DNA of 64,000 nucleotides. Source: Geobacter sp. SVR. Lineage in GTDB: Bacteria; Desulfobacterota; Desulfuromonadia; Geobacterales; Pseudopelobacteraceae. Shown one piece after another: positions 17,865 to 27,187 of the stretch; position 1 is the first letter of the stretch; each line of letters starts with the position of its first letter. Both the position numbers and the translations under genes were made by a program. The notes beneath the pieces are model-generated. The model saw nothing but the letters and a program-made list of their open reading frames with translations, ran no database searches and had not been told where the DNA came from. The stretch covers positions 1,952,501-2,016,500 of the forward strand of contig NZ_AP024469.1 in the NCBI RefSeq assembly GCF_016865365.1, in the 5' to 3' direction.

Positions 17865-18248
17865 TCATGGTAGCGCCGATCCCCGACCCCGGAAACCCGG
17901 GAAACGGGGCGGGGAGCATCGGGAATTTCCCGATGGCCTGCCCCGGGGGCGCCACAGTCTGTCCAGCCCCGTGTGTATCCTCTGCCTGAGCCGCTCGCGG
18001 GAATCCGGGTCCGAGCAGTCCCGCACAAGGGTCTGCACTATCCTGACGCAGGCCGTCCTGCCGTTGGCGCTCATCTCCAGGATATGGACATCCCGGCACC
18101 CGAAGGCCCGGCCGTCATAGAGACAGATGCCTGTCAGCCGTATGTTCATGGCTTCGGCGCAGTGGTTGGCGAGCTTTCTGAGCACCCGCGCCTCTTCCCG
18201 AAACCCCGGCGTACCGTCCGATACCCCGTCCTCACCAATGATGATCAT
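17865..18248 (-). CDS. Hypothetical protein within the chemosensory cluster
   Basis: 127 residues from the ATG preceded by GAGGAGG. Residues 1-98 look like a folded domain (GFREEARVLRKLANHCAEAMNIRLTGICLYDG, CVRIVQTLVRDCSD). The last 30 residues turn abruptly Arg/Pro-rich (RFPGFRGRGSALP), as if the original C-terminus were lost to a frameshift. No family recognised. It lies between cheW and the CheY-like gene on the same strand. Confidence 0.6.
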   Translation of the reverse strand: MIIIGEDGVSDGTPGFREEARVLRKLANHCAEAMNIRLTGICLYDGRAFGCRDVHILEMSANGRTACVRIVQTLVRDCSDPDSRERLRQRIHTGLDRLWRPRGRPSGNSRCSPPRFPGFRGRGSALP

Positions 18249-18330
18249 ATGGTCCTCCTCGTGCGGCAGGATGCCGGGCAGCCCTCCTGTCCGGTGGCGC
18301 CGGCATCGCCTTGAAATTGGTTCCGGCACC

Positions 18331-18825
18331 TTACGGCGAAGCGAACTGCAATCTCCCGTCGCCATGGAACATCCGCTCCAGATCCAGAATCACCAGAAGC
18401 CGTTCAGCCTGGTTGATGATGCCGCAGATGCACTCCTGGTCGATCCCGCCCGCGGCCACGACGGGTGACGGCTGGATTTCTCCCGCAGAGACTCGGATCA
18501 CCTCCGATACCTCATCCACAACAAACCCCGTCAGCTCTCCGGCCACGTCCAGGACCATGATCCGGGTCTGGAAACCGCTGCCGATCTCCGGCAGGCCGAA
18601 TTTTTTCCGCATGGAGACAATGGGTATCACCTTGCCCCTCAGGTTTATGACGCCATCCACAGAGTGCGGTGCGTTCGGCACCTGGGTGATGCCCGGTAGC
18701 CGGATGATCTCCCGGACCTTGAGGACATCGATGCCGTACTGCTCCTGGTCGAGATTGAAACTCACCAATTGGATCAGTTCGTGTGCCGACCCGTCGGCCG
18801 TTATCGGTGCAAGCGCGGTTGACAT
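18331..18825 (-). CDS. cheW: CheW chemotaxis adaptor
   Basis: 164 residues; AAGGAGG precedes the ATG. A single CheW domain: VSFNLDQEQYGIDVLKVREIIR, PHSVDGVINLRGKVIPIV, VLDVAGELTGFVVDEVSEV, and LLVILDLERMF. Role: couples chemoreceptors to CheA. No cheA is in the window, so the receptor array depends on a kinase encoded elsewhere. It lies 106 bp after the damaged chemoreceptor gene. Confidence 0.94.
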   Translation of the reverse strand: MSTALAPITADGSAHELIQLVSFNLDQEQYGIDVLKVREIIRLPGITQVPNAPHSVDGVINLRGKVIPIVSMRKKFGLPEIGSGFQTRIMVLDVAGELTGFVVDEVSEVIRVSAGEIQPSPVVAAGGIDQECICGIINQAERLLVILDLERMFHGDGRLQFASP

Positions 18826-18931
18826 GGCGTTTTCCTCCTTGTGCGGGAACTGGTGCGACTCTCTTCTTGTTACGTAGCTCCCGCGGCCGGACTTGTGCGG
18901 TTCATGAAACCTCAAAGGTCCGGCCATCGCA

Positions 18932-20519
18932 TCATTGGAGCCTGAAACGCCCCACGAGCTCCTGCAATTGCTGGGCTTGGGCCGCCAACTGGGCCGCCGA
19001 GTCCGCTGTCTCGTCGGCTCCGTGCGCCGTCTGGTGGATCACCTCGGTGGTGGCAAGGATGTTTCTCGTCACATCGCCGGTCGTGGCATACTGCTGCTCC
19101 GCAGCGGTGGCAATCTGGTTTATCTGCATGGATACCTCATGGATCCGGCTCAGGATGCCGTCAAGGGCCTGGCCGGACTTCCGGGAGGAGCGGGTTCCCT
19201 TCTCCACTTCGTGCACCCCCCTCCTGCATGGCCATCACTGCCGCGTTGGTCTCGTTCTGGATCGCCTTGATCATCTCGCCGATCTCCCGGGTGGCCTTGG
19301 TGGTCCGCTCAGCCAGGGCCCGCACCTCGTCGGCCACCACCGCGAAACCGCGTCCCTGCTCCCCGGCCCGGGCCGCCTCGATGGCGGCGTTGAGCGCCAG
19401 CAGGTTAGTCTGGTCCGCGATGTCCTCGATGGTGCCGATAATCGCGCCGATCTGTTCCGAACGCGAACCAAGGGCCTCTATGGTCTTGGAGGTCTGCTCC
19501 ACCCGGCCGGCTATGACGCTCATGCCGGCAATGGTCTCCTGGACGACGCCGGCCCCTGTGTTCGCGGCCTCCGCCGTAGAGTGGGACGCTTCGGCGGCCA
19601 TCTGGCAGTTGCGCGAGATCTCGTTGCTGGTGGAGGACATCTCCTCGCTGGCCGTGGCAACCGCGTTGATCTGGGCGACGACCTCCTCGGCGCTGGTTGC
19701 TATCTGCTTGGACGTATTCTGGAGCTGCCCGGACGCGCAGGCGAGGTTGCCCGATATCTCCACGGTCCGGGAGATCATGTCCCGCAGATTGGCGACCATT
19801 TTCGACATGGCCGACATCAGTTGACCGACCTCGTCACCGGACGTCACCTCGACCGATACGCCGAGATCGCCCCCGGCAATGGCATTGGCGATGCGAACCG
19901 CATTCTTGAGCGGGTTGGTGATCGCCTTGGTGATGAAGTGCGAACAGGTGATTCCCACCACTACCAGCAGAATACCCAGGCCGACCATGACGGGCACGAT
20001 GGTCCGCAACTCCCGCGAGAGGCGCACGTTGTTAAGGCCCAGCACGAGATAGCCGTTCTGGATGGCGTCGTTCGAGGTCAGGTCGATCTTCGCCGCCAGG
20101 GAGAACCCGTCGAGATCGACCACCTCGCCCCGTTTGGCGGGCGGATGCGCCGCAAGCTTCTTCAGGGCCTGGTCAAAGGAGAACGACTCATATCCCTTTG
20201 CCTTCATTTGCTGCGTCAGGCCGTACTCCCCCTTACTTCCCTGGACAACCACGGCCACGGCACTCACGTCGGCATCGCTGGCGAGAAGTCCCCTGAGGAC
20301 CTTTTCCGCGTCCTCCGCCACGCTGTACTGCACTGCCTGCTTTATCGTCTCGGCCGTGATCGTGGCAAGGCTGCCCCCTTTTTCCTTCAGGGAGGAGATG
20401 CCGAAATAGCGCACGTCATATATGGCAACGCACACCATGGATGCGACCGCAACCACCAGTATGGTAACGATGGTCCTGAATACTTTCTGACGGATCTGCA
20501 GATTTTTCGTTATGTTCAC
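18932..20519 (-). pseudogene. Methyl-accepting chemotaxis protein split by a frameshift
   Basis: If repaired it would give about 528 residues. GTG 20519, with AAGGAG upstream, is the likely start. Order: membrane helix ([18 protein letters not shown]), a periplasmic sensor of about 150 residues, second helix ([13 protein letters not shown]), HAMP, and a methyl-accepting domain with the hairpin tip [21 protein letters not shown]. The frame breaks in a run of six G (minus strand, near 19217-19222): upstream reads ..MQEGG, while the correct continuation VHEVEKGTR is in the next frame and runs to 18932. Removing one G restores it. It is either a real inactivating or phase-variable change or a sequence error. 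Confidence 0.85.
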
Positions 20520-20648
20520 GTGTTCATGCACTCCTTGCTGCAGGACGGCAGGGTAGGGAGAAAAAACAAACCCGATAACCCCGGTTATCGAGAAGCAGGC
20601 GGGGTTACCGGGCAGGGGAATTACCGGGAGATGCATTCAGGCGCAAAC

Positions 20649-21125
20649 CTACTTTGCGTAGATTCCGCAGCCGATGACCATGCCATCCACAAGCTCCACA
20701 AAGGAGAGCTTATCCATGATCCTGTGGTTGTCCGCAGGGTTGAATTCCTTGTACTGTATCCATCCGCTGCCGCTCTTGTGCACGAGGTCGGTCCAGTCGC
20801 GGATCCAGTACTTGCCGTCCGGGTCCTTGTCGTTCCAGCGGTTCTTGCCCGTCAGTTCGAGCCGTACCCCATGGGCCAGGACAACCCCCTTCTCGTCATA
20901 GACGAAGATGTAGAGTCCCTTCTTCGTCCCTTCCTTGTAATGGAACCTGCCGTTGGGGCTTCTCACCTCGCTGAAGAACTTATCCCTGCCGTTTTCCTTC
21001 GCAAAGGCGACCGCCTGCTTCACGAGCGCCTTTGCGTCGTTCTTGGTGGGCGCCTCCGGCTCCGCAAAAGCGCACACGCCGAAAACGATCACAAGGCATA
21101 TTGCCAGTACCATTCTGAACCGCAT
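20649..21125 (-). CDS. Free-standing periplasmic single-Cache protein
   Basis: 158 residues; GGGAGG before the ATG. Signal peptide (RMVLAICLVIVFGVCAFAE), then one sCache_2-type domain: DAKALVKQAVAFAKENG, YIFVYDEKGVVLAHG, the DGKYWIRDW region and VIGCGIYAK. There is no membrane anchor and no output domain, so it is probably a soluble periplasmic ligand-binding partner. It lies 129 bp upstream of the damaged chemoreceptor on the same strand and may have served it. Ligand unknown. Confidence 0.85.
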   Translation of the reverse strand: MRFRMVLAICLVIVFGVCAFAEPEAPTKNDAKALVKQAVAFAKENGRDKFFSEVRSPNGRFHYKEGTKKGLYIFVYDEKGVVLAHGVRLELTGKNRWNDKDPDGKYWIRDWTDLVHKSGSGWIQYKEFNPADNHRIMDKLSFVELVDGMVIGCGIYAK

Positions 21126-21332
21126 AAAGAACCTCCCTCTGAAAAGTGGTGTGTGCCGAATGTATGGCAAAACCCGGAAGCGGCGCTACTCGGGAAATTA
21201 CCCGGCAGGGCAGGAAAATTCCCTAGGGGTTCCGTGCCCCCATAGGCACTACGACCCATGCCCCCTCCCGTTTCATCCGGGATTCGGCGGTTCAATGATC
21301 CTGAAAAAGGGTATTTGAAACACGGAGAGGAT

Positions 21333-21551
21333 TCAGTCTCTGCGGAAAGTCGGCAGGGACCTGGCCGGACAGTGCTGAACCGGACACTGCCGGCAGGGGA
21401 CATATTCCTTGAGCCCCCGGAAGACCGGGCAGTCGTAAAACTGATTGAGACAATAGTCCTGCCGGATCGTGTCCTGTTCGGCCAGATCGTTGTACAGGCA
21501 TTCGAGAAAGGGGTTAGCGATGTTCGGGCATTGTATGCACGGCTTTTTCAT
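21333..21551 (-). CDS. Small cysteine-rich protein, hypothetical
   Basis: 72 residues, with GGAGG 5 nt before the ATG. Seven cysteines in CIQC, CLY, YC, DC, CRQC and HC contexts suggest a metal- or cluster-binding fold. No family recognised. It follows the hemerythrin gene at 47 bp, so the two may be co-transcribed. Confidence 0.7.
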   Translation of the reverse strand: MKKPCIQCPNIANPFLECLYNDLAEQDTIRQDYCLNQFYDCPVFRGLKEYVPCRQCPVQHCPARSLPTFRRD

Positions 21552-21598
21552 TATTTCCTCCGACAGGCCGGACAGCGGGTAGGGCCGCCGGCTGATAA

Positions 21599-22003
21599 CT
21601 ACATCAACCCCTTGCTCGCGAGGAATGGACCATACTTCTTGTCTTCGCCCATGATGTGGAGGGTAAGCCACTTCTTCAGAAACTCCAGCAGATTGGACGG
21701 CAGGGCCGTGCCCTGAACAAATTGTTTCCGTATGTCGGCAACCTGCGCTACCAAGGCGTCATGGAGCTTTTTGTGGGCCATGTACTCCGGGTAGTTGTGG
21801 AGCCTCATCTGCGATTCTTCCGACGCAAAATGCTGACCGGTATAGTTCACGAGTTGGTCGAGGATCTCGCCGACCACGTGATTCCCCATGCCTGCCTTCA
21901 TGGCATCGTGCAGGTTGTTGACCATGTCCACCAGTCTCCTGTGGTCGTTGTCGAATCTTTTGATACCGGTGCTGAGCGAAGCGTTCCATTCCATCAATGC
22001 CAT
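21599..22003 (-). CDS. Bacteriohemerythrin
   Basis: 134 residues, full length for the family. It carries the di-iron ligand pattern: His in FDNDHRRL, HFASEE (His and Glu), HKKLH, and HIMGEDKKYGPFL at the end. Known role: reversible O2 binding for storage, delivery or sensing. It sits among chemoreceptors and receivers, which suggests oxygen handling linked to aerotaxis in an anaerobe (inference). Confidence 0.93.
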   Translation of the reverse strand: MALMEWNASLSTGIKRFDNDHRRLVDMVNNLHDAMKAGMGNHVVGEILDQLVNYTGQHFASEESQMRLHNYPEYMAHKKLHDALVAQVADIRKQFVQGTALPSNLLEFLKKWLTLHIMGEDKKYGPFLASKGLM

Positions 22004-22028
22004 TACTTCCCTACCTCCGTTGGTGATG

Positions 22029-24143
22029 TTATTGCCGTGATTCCCGGGTGAATGCGCCCTCCTGGTCGCGGTAGCCGATCCTCACGCCGCCCCAGTGCTT
22101 GCCGTTGACCAGGAGCGGCGTCGAGATGTCGTTCATGATCTCGCCGGTGTCGCGGGCGTAGGTCTGGAGCAGGAGCGGCTCGGTATTGCTGCCGGCCCGC
22201 AGGCCGGTGCGGTCGTTGAACTTGCGCTTGGTCCGGTTGTTCTGCAGGTCCACATCGCGGTCGCCGGTCAGCGGCCTGCTGTAACGCAGGTTGTGGGAGG
22301 GAACATACCCGGAGGTACGGTCAACGCAGATGGCGAAGGCGATCCTGCTGTCCCTGCCGAGGATCTCCTCCTAGAGCGGGGAGATGATCTCGTCGAAGAG
22401 CCTGTCAAAGGGGGTGCTGAACTTCTGCGGCCAGGTGCCGGGTATCGGCTGGTAGTCGGTGCTGAACAGGGCCTCCGGGGATATCCTGTTCTCGGCCACG
22501 GCCCTTTCGAGCGCCGCCGCTGCCGTGTCGCGCAACTCCATCAGCAGCTTCTTGATGGCGCAGTGGTAGTTGTCCACATTGAAGCGCCCGACCGTGGCGT
22601 AGATGTGTTCGGCGGCCAGGGAGATCTGGCCGAAAGTGCCGGCCAGGTGCTCCATGTGGCTCTGCGTCTGCGTGGCTGTTTCGGAGACCTGGTGGATCTT
22701 GGCGGAGATTTCTCCGGTGGTGGCGCTCTGTTCCTCGGTGGCGCCGGCAATGGAGTCGATCATATCCGCCGATTCCGAGGCCAGGTTCCGGATGCCGGCG
22801 ATCTGGGTGCTGACCCGGCCGGTGGTGGCGATCCCCGTATCCACGAGATCTTTCGCGTCCTCGATGGAGCTCATGGCCTCCCGGATATCGGTCTGGATGC
22901 TCTTGATGATGTCCGCGATCTCCCTGGTCGAGGCGGAGGTCTTGCCGGAGAGCACCTTGACCTCGTTGGCGACCACGGCGAAGCCGCGCCCGGCGTCGCC
23001 GGCGCGCGCCGCCTCGATGGCGGCGTTGAGGGCCAGCAGATTGGTCTGGTCGGCCACGTCCTCAATCAGGCCGAGGATGGTGCCGATCCGGTCCGACGAG
23101 TCTCCCAGCCGCACCATGACGGTCAGGGTCGTGTCCACGCCGGCCCGGATCCGGTCCATGCTGGCGGCGGCATCGGAAACCACCCCCTGCCCGTCATGGG
23201 CTGCACCGTCCACCCTGCGGGAGAGCTCCGAGGCCTTGATGGTCGTGCCGGCCACGTCGTTGAGGGTGGCGGCCATTTCCTCCGACGCGACGGCCACCGA
23301 TGCGGCCAGTTCCCTCTGTTCGGCAATGGCGGCGCTCAGGCGGTCGACCCCGCCCATGGTGCGGCAGGTAGACAGGGCGATCCGGCCGGCCTGTTCGTAC
23401 AGGGTGGAAATTATTTCATTGAGCTTGGCAACCAGGTGGTTGATCCCGGAACCCAGCCTGCCGATCTCGTCCCTGGTGCGGACGGGCAGCACGATGGTCA
23501 GATCTCCTTCACCCTGTGCGAGCATATGGACTGTTTCCGACATTTCCAGGACATTGCGGATGATCGTGCCCCGAAAAAAGAGGTACATGCCTCCCAGGAG
23601 CAGCAGAAAACAGGAACCGCCCAGGCCGCAGAGGGTCAGCATGAGGCGTCGGGTGTCCCGGTAGCCCTGCTCCAGCGAGGCGGTCAGCATGACCGCCCCC
23701 ACATGGCCGGTTTCCGTGTGGCACTGTCGGCAACGCTGCTCGTTCCGCAAGGGGGTGACGATGGTAAGTATGTGGTCGCCGTTTGCGGCCTTTTCCGTGA
23801 TCGCGCGTTCCGTGTCGTTCCGGAACGCCTCCAGGACGCGCTGATCCTGCGTCGGATCGTTGCCCCGCTGTCTGGCTTCCCGATTGAAGATCCTGAGATC
23901 GAGCACATCGGCCGTACCTTTTACCTGCGAGATATAGCGGTCGAGCCCCTCCTGGTCGGCCCTCATCATGTAATCGTCCACCACCCGCCTGATCAGGACC
24001 GCGGAATCGCGCGAGGCGCGCGTCTGCTGTTTGATGCCGGAAGCCATGCTCAGCCAGAGTGTGGTGATGCCCAGGATGGTGAAACCGATGAACAACGTCA
24101 GGCCGATGATTCCGAGGATTTTAAGGGAAAGCGAATTCAGCAT
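22029..24143 (-). pseudogene. Haem-motif chemoreceptor interrupted by an in-frame amber codon
   Basis: Full frame 704 codons, with TAG as codon 591 (22371-22373); coding sense continues in the same frame to 22029. AGGAG precedes the ATG. Order: membrane helix, a periplasmic sensor with CRQCH at 138-142 (c-type haem motif), second helix, HAMP, a methyl-accepting domain ([21 protein letters not shown]), and then a PAS/Cache-like C-terminal domain. The amber codon cuts that C-terminal domain (EEILGRDSRIAF..., LLQTYARDTGEIM...). A single change from CAG would explain it. The truncated protein could still signal. It overlaps the upstream EAL-HDOD gene by 7 bp. Confidence 0.85.
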
Positions 24144-25411
24144 GAAGATTCTCCTGGGGGATGTGTGCAACGCGAAGGCGGTGTTCCCATGCTCTGCCGC
24201 CACAGGGACGCCTCGATTTCGTCCTCCAGCAGCGCAGCTCCGAGGCCGCATGCCGCCGCGATCCGGTCGGCTGTCCGGAAATCGCACCGCTCGACCGCCT
24301 CGGCCAGCCGCATGATCTCGCCGATCGCTCCTTCCCGCGAAAGAAGCGCCATCCGCACCCGCTCATGAAGATTCAGCTCTTCCACGACCACGGACATAGG
24401 CAGGTCGTGCATCCGGTCGAGCACGGACAGGATGCCGGTCAGAAACGCGGATCCCGGGGCGTCGGGATCGTGCGCGAGCTGCGGGTGCCGTCCGGCCGCA
24501 ACCTCCATGAACCTGGCACGCCACCCGGCGATATCGAGCAGGGGATTCTCTTCTCCCTGTTCGTCGTGGCCCGCAAAGACAGCCAGTTGCACCCAGCGCC
24601 GCAATTGGCGGCGCCCCAGGATCGAGATGGCATGCCGCACGGTACCGATCTTGGCACGCATGCCGAACGTCACTGAATTGACCAGTTGGAGCAGGCCGTA
24701 TGAAAGTCCCGGATTGCCCTTGACGATCTTTTCGATCTGTTCGGTCTCGGCGTCGCTCGCCACCTGACGGAAAAGGTCGAGCAGCACGGCACCCGACAGG
24801 GCGGCGCTTTTCTTCTTCAGGACCACGGGACGCGCGAAATAGTAGCCCTGGAACAGGTCGAACCCCAGCGACCTGCACCACTGGAACTCATCCTCGGTCT
24901 CGATCTTTTCCGCAACGAGCCGCACCGGCCTCTTTTTCAGGATGTCCACCTGTTCGGTCAACTCGCCCCGCGACAATGCCCGCACATCCAGCTTGACGAT
25001 GCCGGTCACGTCGTATATCTCCGCATAGTCTTCCCGGAATACGTGATCATCGAGCGCGATCGTGAATCCTTCGCGGGCCAGCTGCACGCACCTGTCCACC
25101 ACCCCGGCATCCGGTTCCACTGTTTCCAGAAGCTCGATCACGATCCTGTCGTTGGGCAGAAGGCTCATACTGTCGGACATGAGCAGGTCGGCATCGACGT
25201 TGATGAACCCCTGCTTGTCGTTCAGGATACCGTTCAGGCCAAAACGCGACAGCGTGTTCACGATCACCTCTGCCGTGGCCCGGGAGGCATCGCCGATACG
25301 GGCCTCCTCCTGGCCGGAAGTCCTGAAAAGAAGTTCGAAGGCAACGATCAGGCCATCCCTGTCGAAGATTGGCTGGCGACCCATGTGGCAGTACTCGGTG
25401 AAGCTTGCCAT
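24137..25411 (-). CDS. EAL-HDOD (YuxH-like) signalling protein, probably catalytically inactive
   Basis: 424 residues. The N-terminal EAL fold is about 1-200 ([45 protein letters not shown]). The EAL motif reads ELL and the DDFG loop reads DDHV, so cyclic di-GMP hydrolysis is unlikely. The C-terminal HDOD domain (about 205-400) has [25 protein letters not shown]. Such proteins are regulatory scaffolds. It is coupled to the haem-motif chemoreceptor. The start has only a weak ribosome-binding site. Confidence 0.85.
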   Translation of the reverse strand: MASFTEYCHMGRQPIFDRDGLIVAFELLFRTSGQEEARIGDASRATAEVIVNTLSRFGLNGILNDKQGFINVDADLLMSDSMSLLPNDRIVIELLETVEPDAGVVDRCVQLAREGFTIALDDHVFREDYAEIYDVTGIVKLDVRALSRGELTEQVDILKKRPVRLVAEKIETEDEFQWCRSLGFDLFQGYYFARPVVLKKKSAALSGAVLLDLFRQVASDAETEQIEKIVKGNPGLSYGLLQLVNSVTFGMRAKIGTVRHAISILGRRQLRRWVQLAVFAGHDEQGEENPLLDIAGWRARFMEVAAGRHPQLAHDPDAPGSAFLTGILSVLDRMHDLPMSVVVEELNLHERVRMALLSREGAIGEIMRLAEAVERCDFRTADRIAAACGLGAALLEDEIEASLWRQSMGTPPSRCTHPPGESSC

Positions 25412-25415
25412 GTGA

Positions 25416-25847
25416 TTACTTCTCAGAGTCACTGTCCGCGTATAGAAACTGGCGAAGCTTCCCCAGGTCACGCGGATTTCCAAGAACTTTCAGATGAGGA
25501 TCGCGTCCCAGCGCATGGCTGAAGGTTTCTTCGAGGTCGGTGTGTTCTGAGGTCAGCAGGAACGTGGTTGTCCCGCCCATGGCGTGATGGTCCAACTCGA
25601 ATAGCCGGATCATGCGGTACGTTTCGCTGCCGTTCATGACCGGCATCTCGTGATCAAGCACTATGACTCCGTACGGTTTGCCCTGATTGCTGGATGTGAT
25701 GAACTTGAACAGGGCTTCCCTGCCGTTTTCCGCCTCGTCTATCCGGCCGAGACCGTCGAGCGCGCCGGAAATCAGAATTCTGGCATGCCGGTCGGCATTC
25801 ACGACGAGAAAACGCATAAGGTTGGAGAGCTTCTTCTTTTTTTTCAT
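25416..25847 (-). CDS. Atypical receiver-domain protein
   Basis: 143 residues, receiver fold only. The phosphorylation Asp is kept (VLDHEMP, Asp65) with TSEHTD, but the acidic pair is reduced to NAD and the conserved Lys is replaced in LKVLGNPRD. It may be phosphorylated inefficiently or act through binding alone. The N-terminus is poly-Lys, and an internal start at residue 11 is possible; neither start has a clear ribosome-binding site. It is paired with a second degenerate receiver 32 bp upstream and ends 4 bp before the EAL-HDOD start. Confidence 0.75.
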   Translation of the reverse strand: MKKKKKLSNLMRFLVVNADRHARILISGALDGLGRIDEAENGREALFKFITSSNQGKPYGVIVLDHEMPVMNGSETYRMIRLFELDHHAMGGTTTFLLTSEHTDLEETFSHALGRDPHLKVLGNPRDLGKLRQFLYADSDSEK

Positions 25848-25879
25848 AGTGTCGCGGTGCAGGACAGGATACGTGAAGG

Positions 25880-26338
25880 CTATGAATAAAAATCGAGCCG
25901 GGTTTTCATGGAGGGCACTATTTTCTTGCGGACGGACTCCGCAAGGCGTTTCTGAGTGCTCTCCCTGAACAGGGCGAGAAGCCCGGACGGGTCAACGTGC
26001 GTGAAGTGAAAAAACACCTGCGGATCGTTCCCGAGCAGACCTGAGAATACTTCCCGGCAGTCGGGGGTCGAGGAGAGCACGCATATCGTGCTTTTGGAAA
26101 GGCACCCTTGCCTCTGTTCGTATGCGCGGATCAGGCGGAATGCTTCCGGCGCTTCCATCGTCCGTATCGGATGACTCAGCACTATGAACGTATAGGGTTT
26201 TGATGAATCGTGACATCGCATGAAAAGAGCCACTGCCTCCGCACCTCCCTCAACGGAGTCCACCTCGCAGTACGCGGAAAAAATTCCGACCAGGTTCTTT
26301 CTGCGCTTCTCATTGTCGTCGGCAATCAGCACACGCAT
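25880..26338 (-). CDS. Pseudo-receiver lacking the phosphorylation Asp
   Basis: 152 residues. The start is receiver-like (VLIADDNEKRRKNL), but the Asp position is Ser55 (VLSHPIRTM) and the Lys position is lost (FFHFTHVDPSG). It therefore cannot be controlled by standard phosphorylation. ALFMRCHDSSKPYTFIVLSH aligns by eye with FKFITSSNQGKPYGVIVLDH of the next gene, so the two are paralogues from a tandem duplication. AGGAG lies upstream of the ATG. Confidence 0.78.
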   Translation of the reverse strand: MRVLIADDNEKRRKNLVGIFSAYCEVDSVEGGAEAVALFMRCHDSSKPYTFIVLSHPIRTMEAPEAFRLIRAYEQRQGCLSKSTICVLSSTPDCREVFSGLLGNDPQVFFHFTHVDPSGLLALFRESTQKRLAESVRKKIVPSMKTRLDFYS

Positions 26339-26487
26339 GCACTACGTCTCCTTTTCATGGATGAGTAAGCCGGAAGCACGGATGCAGCCGGGCAGCAGGG
26401 TATTCGTGCTGCGACTATAGACGGGTCGGCTGTAAAACAGGACTCGGAAAAAGGAAGGGAAGGGGTCGGGAAAATCCCGATGCTCTG

Positions 26488-27135
26488 TCAGGGAGAAATC
26501 AGGCCGGTGCGGATTGCATAGCGGGTGAGGTCGGCAAGGCTGTAAAGGTTGAGTTTCCTGGTCAGTTGCTGGCGGTGGGTTTCAACGGTCTTGATGCTGA
26601 TGGCAAGTTCGAAGGCGATTTCCTTGTTGTTTTTCCCTTGGGTAAGCATGGCGAGAATCTGCGTTTCACGCGGTGACAGCTTCGGTGATGCCGGCGAGGC
26701 AGGTTTGGATTGTGTCAGCAGCGTGCGCACCACGGCGCCGGCAACGTGCCGGCTGATGAATGTTTCGCCGCGCAGGACGGTGGCTATGCCCTCCAGCAAC
26801 TCTTCGGCGGCGCAGTCCTTCAGCAGGTAGCCATGGGCGCCGGCATCAAGGGCCGCGCAGACAATCTCCGGTTCGTTGTGCATGGAAAGCATTATCACGC
26901 GGCACTCCGGCGCTGCGTCAAGAATGCGGCGGGAGCTCTCAATACCGTCCAGGTCGGGCAGCCCGATATCCATAATGATGATGTCGGGCCGCAGCGCGAC
27001 CGCCATGGAGATTGACTCGAGCCCTTTTCCCGTTTCGCCCGCAATCTCGATGGCAGGCTCATCATCAAGGATCGTCTTCAGCCCGGTGCGGAATATGGCA
27101 TGGTCTTCGACCAGTATCACCTTTATCGTATCCAT
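26488..27135 (-). CDS. NarL/FixJ-family response regulator
   Basis: 215 residues from the ATG preceded by GAGGAG. Receiver with VEDH, Asp56 (IMDIGLP) and LKDCAAEEL; C-terminal LuxR-type helix-turn-helix at about 150-210 (LSPRETQILAMLTQGKNNKEIAFEL, SIKTVETHRQQLTRKL). It lies 52 bp after the PAS histidine kinase gene on the same strand, which is its likely partner. Targets unknown. Confidence 0.93.
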   Translation of the reverse strand: MDTIKVILVEDHAIFRTGLKTILDDEPAIEIAGETGKGLESISMAVALRPDIIIMDIGLPDLDGIESSRRILDAAPECRVIMLSMHNEPEIVCAALDAGAHGYLLKDCAAEELLEGIATVLRGETFISRHVAGAVVRTLLTQSKPASPASPKLSPRETQILAMLTQGKNNKEIAFELAISIKTVETHRQQLTRKLNLYSLADLTRYAIRTGLISP

Positions 27136-27187
27136 GTGCTTGCTCCTCTTCATCCGGGTACCTGCATCTACCTTCTGGAGCAATATG

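Noticed and set aside
18783-21245. Very long plus-strand open frame of 820 codons
   Set aside because: It lies antisense to cheW, a chemoreceptor and a Cache gene with clear family motifs. High-GC genes often leave the opposite strand open.
22095-24368. Plus-strand open frame of 757 codons
   Set aside because: Antisense to the haem-motif chemoreceptor; its translation is low-complexity Gly/Val/Asp/His sequence with no domain.
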